Source of the DNA: Paenibacillus lycopersici
GTDB lineage: Bacteria; Bacillota; Bacilli; Paenibacillales; Paenibacillaceae
Assembly (NCBI RefSeq): GCF_010119935.1
Contig: NZ_CP048209.1
Span: 5,025,001-5,089,000, forward strand
Reading direction: 5' to 3'
DNA: 64,000 bases
Part shown: piece by piece, positions 25,394 through 34,724 of the stretch
Layout of the letters: every line of letters starts with the position of its first letter
How positions within the stretch are numbered: the first letter of the stretch is position 1
Notes under the pieces: generated by a model
Seen by the model: the letters and a program-made list of their open reading frames with translations, nothing else
Databases searched by the model: none
Told to the model about the DNA's origin: nothing
Made by a program: the position numbers and the translations under genes

Positions 25394-26368
25394 TCAAAGC
25401 TCGATTGCTTGCCCCGACCGGTGGGAGGATAACGCTGCTTGTACGACGCGCAGCGTCGCCAGGCCGTCCTCGCCGCTGATGGAGGCGGGTTTGCCCTCGC
25501 GGACGATGCCGACGAAATCGCCGATCAGCCCTTCGTCCAGCTCATCCGTCCACAGTATCCATTCTGTCTTGTCCTTGGCGTCGTTGTAGAACACGGAAGC
25601 CTGCTTGTGCAAATCGAGATGCAGCGTCCCCTTCGTGCCGGTGAAGGAGATGACGAGGTCGCCCCAGACCGGATAGGAGGCCGGCCGCGACCAGCTCGGA
25701 TCGATCGCGGCGACGATGCCGGATTCGATCTCGAGCAGCACGATGCCGCAATCCTCGACCTCGATGTCGTGCAGCCGCGTATCCAGCTCGGCGTGGACCC
25801 GCGTCACCTTCTTCTCCAGCACCCAGAACAGAATGTCCATCACGTGCACGATGTGATCGACGGCCGCGCCGCCCCCGGACAGCTGCGGATCGACGAACCA
25901 GCCGCCGGGCATCTTGCCATGATTGGTCGCGTTCACCCCGATGATGCTGCCGAGCCGTCCGTCCCGAATTAGCTCGCGGGCTTTGCGAATCACGGGCGAA
26001 TACCGGACGGGAAAAGCGATCTGCAGCGTGACGCCATTGTCGCGGCAAGCCCGAATCATCGCTTCGGCATCGCCCGGCTCGACCGCGATCGGCTTCTCGC
26101 AGAGCACATGCTTCCCCGCTTCGGCCGCGGCGATGACATGCTCCTTGTGCCTGGCGTTCTCCGAACAGACGATGACCGCAGCCGCGTCGGTCGCCAGCAA
26201 TTCGCGAAGCTCGCGGTAGAACGGCACGCCGTATCGCGCCGCGGCCTCCCTGCCGCGGGTCTCGTCGTCATCCCATACGGCCGACAGCTCCGCGTCGCCG
26301 CGCTTCATCATCTGCTCGGCATAGCTGTAGGCATGCATATGGGCGAAACTGATGATCGCCGCCTTCAC
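25394..26368 (-). CDS. Gfo/Idh/MocA-family oxidoreductase 1
   Basis: A 324-residue NAD(P)-dependent sugar dehydrogenase-like protein. The Rossmann part fills 1-120 and the active-site motif CEKPIAV supplies the conserved Lys at about residue 93. The beta-sheet C-terminal domain contains GGAAVDHIVHVMDILF with the conserved His. The nucleotide loop at the N-terminus is unusual (ISFAHMHAYSYAEQ in place of GxGxxG). It overlaps the next Gfo gene upstream by 8 bases. It probably oxidises or epimerises a cyclitol or sugar intermediate together with its two paralogues. Confidence 0.85.
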   Translation of the reverse strand: MKAAIISFAHMHAYSYAEQMMKRGDAELSAVWDDDETRGREAAARYGVPFYRELRELLATDAAAVIVCSENARHKEHVIAAAEAGKHVLCEKPIAVEPGDAEAMIRACRDNGVTLQIAFPVRYSPVIRKARELIRDGRLGSIIGVNATNHGKMPGGWFVDPQLSGGGAAVDHIVHVMDILFWVLEKKVTRVHAELDTRLHDIEVEDCGIVLLEIESGIVAAIDPSWSRPASYPVWGDLVISFTGTKGTLHLDLHKQASVFYNDAKDKTEWILWTDELDEGLIGDFVGIVREGKPASISGEDGLATLRVVQAALSSHRSGQAIEL

Positions 26369-27372
26369 GGCTTCACCCCCTGGGCCAGTGTTATGGTTTC
26401 GCTCGTTCGGGCGGATGCGATCGCCGCTTCCGCGATTTCCACCGCCTTATAACCGTCGAACGCGGTGACGAGCGGCTCGCTGCCGGTCGTCAGGCAGCGG
26501 ACGAAATGCGCCAGCTCCTTCTCGAGCGGGCTCCGGCCGACGACGAGCTCGGGCACGATGACGCCGCTCTCCGGCTGCTTCCGATCAGGATGCAGCCGCA
26601 GCGCGAGCGGCGTACTGCTCGCCATGTTCTCCGCGAGCATGCCGTTCGTGCCGGCAATCTCGAAGTTGCTGTTGAATTCCGTATGCGCCCAGGAGCCCTC
26701 GACGAGCGCGATCATGCCGTCCTCGAACCGGAGCGTCGCCAGCGCGTATTCCAGCGGACCCGCTTCGGCAGCCCGCGACGCGCGCCGCGCCGTCACCCGC
26801 CGCACCTCGCCGAACGTCCAGCGCAGCCAGTCGAAGTCGTGGATGAGCAGATCCAACAGCAGACCGCCGCTGCGCGTCTCGTCCGCGAACCAGTCGTCCC
26901 AGCCCCGGGGAAACGCGGTCGTACGGGACATGCGGACGACGGCGACCTGCCCGAGCGCGCCCGATTTGACCAGCTCGCGAGCGCGTTCGTATTCGGGGCA
27001 GAACCGCAGATCGTGGCCGACGAACAAGCGGACGCCGCGCGCCTGGCATACCGCGAGCATTTCCTTCGCCGCCTCGGTACGGAGCGCCAGCGGCTTCTCG
27101 CAGATGACGTGCTTGCCGGCATTCGCGGCTTTCAGCACGTATTCATGATGCAGATAGGAAGGCAGGCAAATGTCCAGCACGTCGAAATCCGCTTCGGCGA
27201 GCAGGGCGTCGATCCCGTAGAAGGCTTGCACGCCGTACTGCGCCGCCAATCGTTCCGTCTTCTCCGGGTGCTGCCCCGAAAGGGCGACGAACTGCACTTC
27301 CGGCATCCGGGACCACGCCTCCGCATGAAGCCGGCCCATCGTCCCGAGTCCGATCAACGCTACTTTAGGCAT
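26365..27372 (-). CDS. Gfo/Idh/MocA-family oxidoreductase 2
   Basis: A 335-residue paralogue with a classical GLGTMGRLHAEAW nucleotide loop (8-20) and CEKPLAL with the catalytic Lys at about 92. RSGGLLLDLLIHDFDWLRW supplies the conserved Asp/His pair. The start at 27372 follows AGGGAGGAGAGTCGG. It overlaps the downstream Gfo gene and lies 14 bases after the isomerase gene, so all are cotranscribed. Inositol 2-dehydrogenase (IolG) is the closest general type, but no iol gene set accompanies it. Confidence 0.88.
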   Translation of the reverse strand: MPKVALIGLGTMGRLHAEAWSRMPEVQFVALSGQHPEKTERLAAQYGVQAFYGIDALLAEADFDVLDICLPSYLHHEYVLKAANAGKHVICEKPLALRTEAAKEMLAVCQARGVRLFVGHDLRFCPEYERARELVKSGALGQVAVVRMSRTTAFPRGWDDWFADETRSGGLLLDLLIHDFDWLRWTFGEVRRVTARRASRAAEAGPLEYALATLRFEDGMIALVEGSWAHTEFNSNFEIAGTNGMLAENMASSTPLALRLHPDRKQPESGVIVPELVVGRSPLEKELAHFVRCLTTGSEPLVTAFDGYKAVEIAEAAIASARTSETITLAQGVKP

Positions 27373-27386
27373 CCGACTCTCCTCCC

Positions 27387-28232
27387 TCACGCCTCGCCAG
27401 CCTGCGCAAGCAGACGTTCCAGATTTGTCCTCGCCAGCGCTACCCGGCGGTCCAGTTCGTCCGGCGTCAGCGGCTTGCCGTCGCCGTCAAGCTTCTCGAC
27501 CACGATCGGGCCGCGGAATCCCGCTTCCGCCATCCGCCTGAACATCGCTGCGAACGGCATGTCGCCTTCGCCGGGAACCGGAAAGGCGTAATTCCGCTGT
27601 CCGCCCGCATGGTCTTTCGCGATAAACGAGGCCAGCAGCGGCGCCACTTGATCGAAATCCGCCAGCGGGTCCAGGCCTTCGTAATAGCTGACATTGCCGG
27701 GATCGTAGCAGGCTCTGACGTTCGTTGAACCGATCGCCTCCACCGTGCCGCGCAGGAGCCCGGCGGTCGCGGTATTGCCCGTGTGCGGCTTGAGCGTGAC
27801 GACGATGCCGAGCCGTTCCGCTTCTTCCGCGACCTGCGCGAAGAACGATAAGAAATCCCGGCTGTTCGACGCGTACTCCTCGGCCGTGAGCGGCTCGTCG
27901 GGGAAGCGGCGGTAGCCCCAGAACCCGAGCGCGTTCACCTCCGGAATGCCGAGCGCCTGCGCGAGCCGCAGCTGCTGAAGCGCGCCTTCGACCGGCTCCG
28001 TATGGTGCATCTGCGCATGGGCGAGCAGCATGACCGGCTCGAGCCCGAAGCGGCTTAGCAGCCCGCGCACCCGTTCGACCGAAGCTTCGTCCTCCGGCAC
28101 GGCTGCCGGTTCGTTCATGTGCGGCGTCCCGAATGCCACGTACCGGTAACCCGCCCGGGCAATGCCTTCCAGCGCCCGTTCGAACGGATATGCGGCATAA
28201 GGCAGCGTCATGCAGGCCAGCTTCGCGTCCAT
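27387..28232 (-). CDS. Sugar phosphate isomerase/epimerase-like TIM barrel
   Basis: A 281-residue protein of the xylose-isomerase-like (AP endonuclease 2) fold. Residues matching the usual metal site are Asp177, His208 and Glu246, but the first Glu of the E-D-H-E set appears as Lys148 (VTLKPHTGN). That change should alter or remove metal binding, so it may be an epimerase or lyase variant. It sits between two Gfo/Idh/MocA genes (14 and 6 base gaps), a setting seen for cyclitol and 3-keto-sugar pathways. The start at 28232 is preceded by GGGGAGG about 11 bases upstream. Confidence 0.75.
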   Translation of the reverse strand: MDAKLACMTLPYAAYPFERALEGIARAGYRYVAFGTPHMNEPAAVPEDEASVERVRGLLSRFGLEPVMLLAHAQMHHTEPVEGALQQLRLAQALGIPEVNALGFWGYRRFPDEPLTAEEYASNSRDFLSFFAQVAEEAERLGIVVTLKPHTGNTATAGLLRGTVEAIGSTNVRACYDPGNVSYYEGLDPLADFDQVAPLLASFIAKDHAGGQRNYAFPVPGEGDMPFAAMFRRMAEAGFRGPIVVEKLDGDGKPLTPDELDRRVALARTNLERLLAQAGEA

Positions 28233-28238
28233 GGCGGG

Positions 28239-29216
28239 CTACGCCTCCCCGCCGAGCTGCACCGGCAGGCCGCTCTGCGCGGAGCGATTGGCGGCGAGCG
28301 TCACTTCCACCGTGCGCAGGGCATCGTCGTACGGCGCCAGAATGAGCGACCGGTCGCCGGTCAGCACCGCATCGATGAACGCGCTGTCCTGGGCGAACAT
28401 GATGTCGCCCGTCTCGCTCTCGATCGTCTGCGTGCCTTCCCGGTCCGTGATGGTCAGCCGGCCGCCTTCCACCAGCACCCGGAAGTCCTTGCCCTGCACC
28501 TCGACGCCGACCCGGTGGTCCGGCTGGATGAAGCAGGTGTCCACATGCCCGATGGCGCCGGACTCGAACGCGAGCGCGACGGTACCGACGTCCGGAATAT
28601 CGAGGTTCTCGATATCGCCGCTCACGCGAAGCGCCATCTGCGCGTACACCTTGCTGACGTCGCCGGCCAGGAAGCGGACCATGTCGACCGTATGCGTCGT
28701 CTGCTCCACGAGCTGTCCGCCGGACTTGGCCATCTCCCGCCACCATGGCGTGGCGACGAAGCCGGTCATATAGTGGGCCCGCACCATCCCGATCGTCTTG
28801 TCCTGCAAATACGCTCTTGCCTTCGAGGCGGTGTCCAAATACCGGAGCACGTACCCGGAAGCGCTCATGATGCCCGCCTCGCGGATGATCGCCGCCTTCT
28901 TCCGGATGACGTCCATGTCGAGGCCGAGCGGCTTCTCGACGAACAGGTGGATTCCTCTCGCGCAGGCCTTCTCTTCGATGTCGCCGTGGGCGAACGGTGG
29001 CACGCATACGAACAGCACATCCACCGCGTCCGCGTCCAGCAGCGCCTCGTAGCTCGCATACGCCTGCATGCCGTATTTGGCCGCGGCTTTCTCCGCGCTG
29101 GCCGGCACGACGTCGAATACGGCCGTCATCTGCACCTTCCCGTTCTTGGCAAGCGCCTCCATATGGGCGGATGCGATGCCCCCTGCGCCGATGAAGCCGA
29201 CTCTTGCTTTGCTCAT
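28239..29216 (-). CDS. Gfo/Idh/MocA-family oxidoreductase 3
   Basis: A 325-residue member. The nucleotide loop is GFIGAGGIASAHMEAL (6-21), VEKPLGLD supplies the active Lys at about residue 95, and GGQLVEQTTHTVDMVRF the conserved C-terminal helix with His. ATG 29216 is preceded by GGAGGAATCGACGG; the longer frame overlaps the upstream gene and is not supported. It is the second gene of the operon after the TIM-barrel epimerase (19-base gap). Three paralogues in one operon suggest successive oxidation and reduction on different carbons. Confidence 0.87.
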   Translation of the reverse strand: MSKARVGFIGAGGIASAHMEALAKNGKVQMTAVFDVVPASAEKAAAKYGMQAYASYEALLDADAVDVLFVCVPPFAHGDIEEKACARGIHLFVEKPLGLDMDVIRKKAAIIREAGIMSASGYVLRYLDTASKARAYLQDKTIGMVRAHYMTGFVATPWWREMAKSGGQLVEQTTHTVDMVRFLAGDVSKVYAQMALRVSGDIENLDIPDVGTVALAFESGAIGHVDTCFIQPDHRVGVEVQGKDFRVLVEGGRLTITDREGTQTIESETGDIMFAQDSAFIDAVLTGDRSLILAPYDDALRTVEVTLAANRSAQSGLPVQLGGEA

Positions 29217-29235
29217 CCGTCGATTCCTCCTTCGT

Positions 29236-30072
29236 TTATCGGGCGTCGCCGCCAAGGATTATGTCCAAATGTCTTGCCGTATCGTAAGCGGCTTGGTACG
29301 GGTTGGCCGCATACGGGCTGATCTCCGCGGTCAGCGTATCCGCATAGCCGATGTCGATAAGCGCCCCGCGAACGGCCGCCCAATCCACGTCGCCCGCGAG
29401 CAGCGGTACGAAGCCGCTGCCGTTGCCGACGCTCGGCTTGAAATCCTTCACGTGCACCTTGCGGATGCGCGGTCCCAGAATGCGGATCCATTGTTCGGGA
29501 AACCCGAAATTAAGCACGTTGCCGACGTCGAAATAAGCGCCCGCGTAAGAGGAACCGAGCTCGTCGATGTACCGGGCCATCTCGAGCGGCGACAGCAGGA
29601 ACTTGTTCCATACGTTCTCGATGCCGATGTGCACCCGATGCGCTTCCGCGATCGGCACCAGCTTCGCAAGCTCCTCTTGGCTGCGCGTGTAAGCGACGTC
29701 ATAGCCGTTGTCGCCGTCCTTCTTGACGAAGGCCGGCACGACGAGTACGGTGTCGATGCCCATCGCGCCGGCAAGCTGGATCTGCTTCTCGACGATCGAC
29801 CTGCCTCTGGCCCTGGCTTCCCCGTCTTCGGCGGACAGCGAATTGGCCCACATCAGACCGGTCGACAGGCTCCGTAATTGAATGCCGTGCGACTCCGCCT
29901 TCCGCTTGATGCGCTCGGCCTCGGCCGCCGTCGTATCGAGCGTCAGCCCGACTCCTCCCGGCTCGTACAAATTCAGCTCGACTGCGTCGTATCCGGCTTT
30001 GGCGCTGTGCGTGAACAAGGTGTCGAGATCGGTTCCATCCGGAAAGCACCATTGATTGATCCCCTTCAGCAT
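29236..30072 (-). CDS. Sugar phosphate isomerase/epimerase (TIM barrel), metal site intact
   Basis: A 278-residue xylose-isomerase-like barrel. The four metal ligands are all present: Glu152 (IENVWNKF), Asp182 (YFDVGN), His207 (KVHVKDF) and Glu250 (TAEISPY). That pattern matches ketose 3-epimerases and L-ribulose-5-phosphate 3-epimerase-like enzymes. It is the promoter-proximal gene of the eight-gene minus-strand regulon and lies 250 bases after YesN. The start at 30072 has GGAGATGATGCA upstream. Together with the three dehydrogenases it points to rare-sugar or cyclitol catabolism. Confidence 0.82.
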   Translation of the reverse strand: MLKGINQWCFPDGTDLDTLFTHSAKAGYDAVELNLYEPGGVGLTLDTTAAEAERIKRKAESHGIQLRSLSTGLMWANSLSAEDGEARARGRSIVEKQIQLAGAMGIDTVLVVPAFVKKDGDNGYDVAYTRSQEELAKLVPIAEAHRVHIGIENVWNKFLLSPLEMARYIDELGSSYAGAYFDVGNVLNFGFPEQWIRILGPRIRKVHVKDFKPSVGNGSGFVPLLAGDVDWAAVRGALIDIGYADTLTAEISPYAANPYQAAYDTARHLDIILGGDAR

Positions 30073-30321
30073 TGCATCATCTCCTTCACCAGCCTTGTCT
30101 TTACAGATTAATCATATGTTGAGGGCAACGGATGCGCATAGAGGAATCTCATGACCTTTCGTAGGAGGCTGATGACTTGTTTCGCCGACAGGCGATGATG
30201 ATCGGTTGCATGGGCGGATCGCAAGGTTTGCAGAACGATCGCTGTCGGAATGCAGCACGATGGCAATTGAATCGCAGGAGAACGGCGATTGATCGACCCG
30301 TATAGCTTGCCTTCCGGCCGG

Positions 30322-31923
30322 TTACCGTTTCAGCTCTCCGGGCGTCACGCCCCAGAATTTGCGAAACAGCTTGATGAAATAGCTGGTGTCCATGTAGCCC
30401 GTCATCCGCGCCGCATCGGACACCTTCAAGCCGGTCTGCAGCAGCTCCCGCGCTTTGTTCATCTTCTGCTCGAGCACATAGTCCGAGAACGGCCGGCCCG
30501 TCTCTTTCTTGAACAACCGGCTCAAGTACGAAGAATTGACATACAGCCGGTCCGCCACCGTGTGCAGCGTCACGTCCTGGTCCATGCTCGCTTCGACCAT
30601 CGCCTGCACGTTCCGGATGAGCCGGTGCGTGCCCGACTTGCGTTCGGCCTCCGCATAGCCGACGATCTTGTCGATCATGCGCCCGGACCAGTCGCGCATC
30701 TGCTGCCTCGTCTGCACCGCCTCCGGCGTCCGCAAGTACATCGTATCCTCGCCCAGCACGTCGAGCACCGACCATCCCTGCGCATGAATGATCCGGGTGA
30801 GCAGGCTCTGCAGGTACAGCATATATTCCTGAAAATTCCGCAGCGTATCGAGCGACGACACCTGATCGCCGACGATCGACGTGATCCCGGCCGCCGCTTC
30901 CGCCCTGTCGCCCGCCTCGAGCGCGATCAGCACCCGTTTCTCCAAGTCGCGCTGGAATTCGAACGCCGCCCGCGATTCCTTCGGCTGCTCGCGGTACGGG
31001 ATGACGATGCCGTGCCCCAGAACGGCGCGTTCCTGCAGCGCTTTGCGCGCCTGCTTGTACGAGACCGGCACCGACTCGCGTCCGGCGGCGAGCCCGATCC
31101 CCGCGCTCGACGTCGTCACCTTCAAGCCTTCCTGCGCGCCGGACACCAGCTTCGCGACGGCCTGGTTCGTCCGCTGCAGCAGCTCCAGCTCCGATTCCCC
31201 CGCCGCCCCTTTGAAAATCAGCACGGTCGCGCCGCCATGCGCTTGAAACACCGTGCACGCCTCGGAACGAAGCCATTCGCACGCGATGCTGTACAGCGTG
31301 AATTGAAGCATCGGCATCTCGTCCGCCTCCGAGCGGGCTTCCGACCGAAGCGGCGGATCGATCTCCGCCACGGCGGCGCAGTACGGGCACCCGGTCTCGA
31401 GGTCCAGCGACAGCTGCCGGACATGGCGCTCGATCTCGTCCTCCTCTAATTTCCCGCTGACCCAATTGCGCAGAAAATCTTCCCGCAGCCGCGGCAGATG
31501 CAAGGTCCAGCGGGTCTGCAAATCCTCCAGCCGGAGCCGGGCTTCCCGCAGCTGCCGGGTCGATTCGGCCGCCTCGGTCACCGCCTTCAGAATCTCTTCG
31601 TCGCCGGCCGGCTTCAGCAAATACTTGAACACGCCGATCTCGACGGCGCGCTGCGCGTACTGGAAATCGTCATGGCCGCTCAGGATAATGATGCGGGTAT
31701 CCGGGACGCGCCGCAAAATTTGCCGCGACAGCGACAGACCGTCCTGCTCCGGCATGACGATATCCATGATGACGATATCGGGCTGCTTGCGCTCGAACAC
31801 GGCGAGCGCCTCGTTCCCGTCGGACGCCAGCGCGACGACGTCGACGGCATGCGCCTCCCACGGGATGTTGTTCGCCAGACTGTTCAGCAGGCGAAGCTCG
31901 TCTTCTACGATCATCAGGTCCAT
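30322..31923 (-). CDS. Response regulator, YesN/AraC type
   Basis: A 533-residue regulator. The receiver domain (1-120) has phospho-acceptor Asp54 (MDIVMP) and Lys106-like KPAG. A middle linker of about 300 residues is followed by a C-terminal AraC-type double helix-turn-helix (residues about 432-530) with YVNSSYLSRLFKKETGRPFSDY and ending KFWGVTPGELKR. The start follows AAGGGGGCGTACCGC. It pairs with the kinase gene 14 bases upstream. YesMN pairs typically switch on an adjacent CUT1 sugar importer, here the operon at 22098-30072. Confidence 0.92.
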   Translation of the reverse strand: MDLMIVEDELRLLNSLANNIPWEAHAVDVVALASDGNEALAVFERKQPDIVIMDIVMPEQDGLSLSRQILRRVPDTRIIILSGHDDFQYAQRAVEIGVFKYLLKPAGDEEILKAVTEAAESTRQLREARLRLEDLQTRWTLHLPRLREDFLRNWVSGKLEEDEIERHVRQLSLDLETGCPYCAAVAEIDPPLRSEARSEADEMPMLQFTLYSIACEWLRSEACTVFQAHGGATVLIFKGAAGESELELLQRTNQAVAKLVSGAQEGLKVTTSSAGIGLAAGRESVPVSYKQARKALQERAVLGHGIVIPYREQPKESRAAFEFQRDLEKRVLIALEAGDRAEAAAGITSIVGDQVSSLDTLRNFQEYMLYLQSLLTRIIHAQGWSVLDVLGEDTMYLRTPEAVQTRQQMRDWSGRMIDKIVGYAEAERKSGTHRLIRNVQAMVEASMDQDVTLHTVADRLYVNSSYLSRLFKKETGRPFSDYVLEQKMNKARELLQTGLKVSDAARMTGYMDTSYFIKLFRKFWGVTPGELKR

Positions 31924-31937
31924 GCGGTACGCCCCCT

Positions 31938-33752
31938 TCAGGCAAGATTAGTCCGATCGAGCGGAATGAAGACGCTGACGACGGTGCCTTCCGACTCCGA
32001 GCTCTCGAACCGGAGATCGGCCCTGTCGCCGTAATAGAGCAGCAATCGTGCTTTGACGTTGCGGATGCCGTACATGTCGGGATTCGCATCGTCATTGACG
32101 AACGTGAAGCCCGGCTTGATATGGAGGAGCCGCCGCTGGATATAGAGCAGCCGATCCTTGGTCATGCCCACTCCGTTGTCCTTCACCATGACCGTTAAAT
32201 GCCGGCCTTCAATGCCGGACGCGATCGTCAGTTTCCCGCCGTTGTCCCGCCGTTTCTCGAGCCCGTGAAAAATCGCGTTCTCGACGATCGGCTGCAGCAG
32301 CAGCTTGACGATCGGGAGCTGCTTCGTCTGCTCGTCGAGCTGCACCTCGAAATCGAATTTGTCCAGCAGCCGGAGCTGTTGAATCCGCATGTAATACTGC
32401 AGATGCTCCACGGATTCCGCCAGCGTGAACGTATCCTTGCCCTTGTTCAGGCTCAGCCGGAAGAACTTCGACAGGTTCAGCACCATCTCGCTGATCTCGT
32501 CCGCTTCATAGTTGCGGGCGGCCCAATAGATGGAATCGAGCGTGTTGTACAGAAAATGCGGGTTGATCTGCGACTGCAGAAACTTCAAATCGGTCTTGGC
32601 ATGCTGGATTTGCTGCTCGTAGATATCGCGGATCAAGTAGCTCTGCTGCTCCGCCATCTGATTGAAGGAATCCATCAGGAAGCCGAATTCGTCGTTTCGC
32701 TTCTTCTTCAGCTTCACGTTATAGAAGCCTTTCCGAATTTGATGCATGCCGTAGGAGAGCACCTTCAGCGGCGACGTAATTCGCCTGTACAGGATCCAGG
32801 AGATGAGAAGCGCGAGCAGGATGCTGATGACGATAATGAGAATGATGAACTCCTGGATTTGCTTGGAAGCATGGTAGAGCGAGCTTTTGGGCTGCGCGAG
32901 CACAATGGACCACGAGGAGCTTGCCGACGTGACTTTGCTGACGAACAGCTGCTGCGAGCCGTCCGGCGAGTCGGTCAGGAAGCTTCGGCGCGGATCGGAC
33001 AGCCATGCACGGGAGAAGAACGACCCGGACGAAGTGAGCATTTCGCTGGTGTCGGAGAGAAGATAGACCGTGCTGTCCGTATCCTCGAGCAGCTGCTCCA
33101 GCGATTCCAGCAGCACCTGCCGCTTGATCGCGACGATGACGAGGTTCGGGTTGTAGCCCGGCCGGTTAAGCCCCATCGCTCTGACCATCAGGATGTTATC
33201 CTTGTTGAACAGGTAGTCGACCTTCTTGAACCGGTCCGGCGTATCGGAGGGATTAACGAGGAGGCTGATGCCCCTCAGGTCGTAGGCCCGCCGATACCAG
33301 GACTCGTCCAGCAGGTCGACCTGCCGGACGCCCGTCCGCGACGAGGACACAAGCGTGCCGGTCTGCTGCTGAAAGACGGAAATATCGGAGATGAAGTCGT
33401 TGACCGAGGAGATGCCGCCGACCTTGTTCATGATTTTCACCTGGGCGAAAATCTCGTTCCCGACCGATTCCTTCTTGGACAGCATGTCGTTCATTTCTTT
33501 GTCGGAGGCGATCAGGATCGAGATATTCTCGATACTCCGCATGATGACGTCGATGTAGGCCATCGAAGCCGACAGCGCCGCATACACGTTGTCGCTCGTC
33601 TGCCGAATGAGCAGCGTCTGCGATTGACGGATGGCATAGAGGCTGACGCCCATGAGAGGAAGCATGACGAGGAGCAAATAACAGATTAACCGGATTTGCA
33701 CGGATTGCATGGAATTCCACAAGCTGACCATCTTCGTCACCAACTCGATCAC
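31938..33752 (-). CDS. Sensor histidine kinase, YesM type
   Basis: A 604-residue membrane kinase. Helix 1 is at about 20-42, a dCache-like extracellular sensor covers about 45-290 and helix 2 lies about 292-312. A HAMP region follows (ITSPLKVLSYGMHQI), then the His_kinase motif LQSQINPHFLYNTLD, with phospho-acceptor His, and an HATPase domain with VVENAIFHGLEKR and KDNGVGM. These are hallmarks of the LytS/YesM class. The 5' end is uncertain: GTG 33752 lacks a well-placed ribosome binding site and an in-frame ATG lies 7 codons in. Confidence 0.9.
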   Translation of the reverse strand: MIELVTKMVSLWNSMQSVQIRLICYLLLVMLPLMGVSLYAIRQSQTLLIRQTSDNVYAALSASMAYIDVIMRSIENISILIASDKEMNDMLSKKESVGNEIFAQVKIMNKVGGISSVNDFISDISVFQQQTGTLVSSSRTGVRQVDLLDESWYRRAYDLRGISLLVNPSDTPDRFKKVDYLFNKDNILMVRAMGLNRPGYNPNLVIVAIKRQVLLESLEQLLEDTDSTVYLLSDTSEMLTSSGSFFSRAWLSDPRRSFLTDSPDGSQQLFVSKVTSASSSWSIVLAQPKSSLYHASKQIQEFIILIIVISILLALLISWILYRRITSPLKVLSYGMHQIRKGFYNVKLKKKRNDEFGFLMDSFNQMAEQQSYLIRDIYEQQIQHAKTDLKFLQSQINPHFLYNTLDSIYWAARNYEADEISEMVLNLSKFFRLSLNKGKDTFTLAESVEHLQYYMRIQQLRLLDKFDFEVQLDEQTKQLPIVKLLLQPIVENAIFHGLEKRRDNGGKLTIASGIEGRHLTVMVKDNGVGMTKDRLLYIQRRLLHIKPGFTFVNDDANPDMYGIRNVKARLLLYYGDRADLRFESSESEGTVVSVFIPLDRTNLA

Positions 33753-34023
33753 GCCCTTCGGTACGCATGGTTTGGAACGGAACGGGTACGCTTCAGCAAG
33801 GTTACGAACGGGGAACGGCTATGGATCTCTTGATATGCGCGATGCTTGTCGTATAGAAAGGAGCAGATAAAGAAAGGAGTATGTAAAGAAAGGATAAATA
33901 TCGGATTAGCTTTAAAATATCACCCGGAGCGGCTTGTTTTCAATGATAGATTCGAAGATTTATCCCTTTCTCCGGATAGGCGGCCCAAAATCCCCCTTGA
34001 GAATGTAACAAAGAGGTTATATT

Positions 34024-34500
34024 ATGAGTAGTATAGGTTACATCGATGAGGAGGAGATCCCTTTGAGCGCTGAAATAACGCAATTGGAAAAGAGAAGGAG
34101 AACGATTATTATCGGTAATTTGCTTGGTTTTGCCCTGTGGCAGCTTCCTTACTTAGTTCATTATTCCGGTTCCGATTCAAGCGCGGGACTATCAGGCTGG
34201 ACCTCCGCCGTTTCTATCGCCGGCTGGTTAATTTGGACGTATTTCTTTATTCGGATTTTACAATTCTCCCGGCTTCTGCGACAGAAACGCAAGCTGGCAA
34301 GCACCTTGAACGATGAATATTATCAAGCGATACGCATGAGGAGCTTTGCCGTAGCCTTTTGGGCGCTCCTGGGAGCGATCATCCTTCTATTTCCGCTAAG
34401 CTTTATTATTGATTTGAAGGTTCGGTTTGTTTTGTCCGCCTTGATTTTTGCCGGCGTCATTGCCCCCCTTGTGTCTTACCTGATCTTTGAACAAGACTAA
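34024..34500 (+). CDS. Membrane protein paired with an XRE regulator
   Basis: A 158-residue protein with four hydrophobic segments, about 28-46, 58-78, 108-128 and 134-154, and a basic loop (SRLLRQKRKL) in the middle. I do not recognise it beyond the general pattern of small four-helix proteins encoded next to Cro/CI regulators in Firmicutes. ATG 34024 follows AGAGGTTATATT. The XRE gene begins 18 bases after its stop. The GC content is lower than in surrounding genes. Confidence 0.7.
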   Translation: MSSIGYIDEEEIPLSAEITQLEKRRRTIIIGNLLGFALWQLPYLVHYSGSDSSAGLSGWTSAVSIAGWLIWTYFFIRILQFSRLLRQKRKLASTLNDEYYQAIRMRSFAVAFWALLGAIILLFPLSFIIDLKVRFVLSALIFAGVIAPLVSYLIFEQD

Positions 34501-34517
34501 TTCCGAAGGTGACTACA

Positions 34518-34724
34518 TTGCGCGAAGATATCCTCGAGAACACGATCAAAGTCCAACGGGCCAAAAAAAGCCTTACCCAGGAGCAGTTAGCCGAACTGGT
34601 CGGGGTCACGAGAAAAACGATCAACACCATCGAGAACGGCAAGTTTGTGCCGAGCGCATTGTTGGCGATTAAGCTGGCAAAGGTTCTCGAGGTAACCGTA
34701 GAGGAGCTGTTTATCCTCAAATAA
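34518..34724 (+). CDS. XRE/Cro-family DNA-binding regulator
   Basis: A 68-residue helix-turn-helix protein (SLTQEQLAELVGVTRKTINT, followed by IENGKFVPSALLAIKLAKVL), a complete single HTH_3 domain and nothing more. TTG 34518 is preferred because GAAGG lies 8 bases before it; a GTG 9 bases upstream lacks room for a ribosome binding site. Such short regulators are typically autoregulatory and control the neighbouring membrane-protein gene. Confidence 0.85.
   Translation: MREDILENTIKVQRAKKSLTQEQLAELVGVTRKTINTIENGKFVPSALLAIKLAKVLEVTVEELFILK

Noticed and set aside
33846..34031. Frame of 61 codons upstream of the membrane-protein gene
   Set aside because: It overlaps the start of the next gene and begins in an AAAGGAG/AAAGAAAGG repeat that mimics ribosome binding sites; no family.
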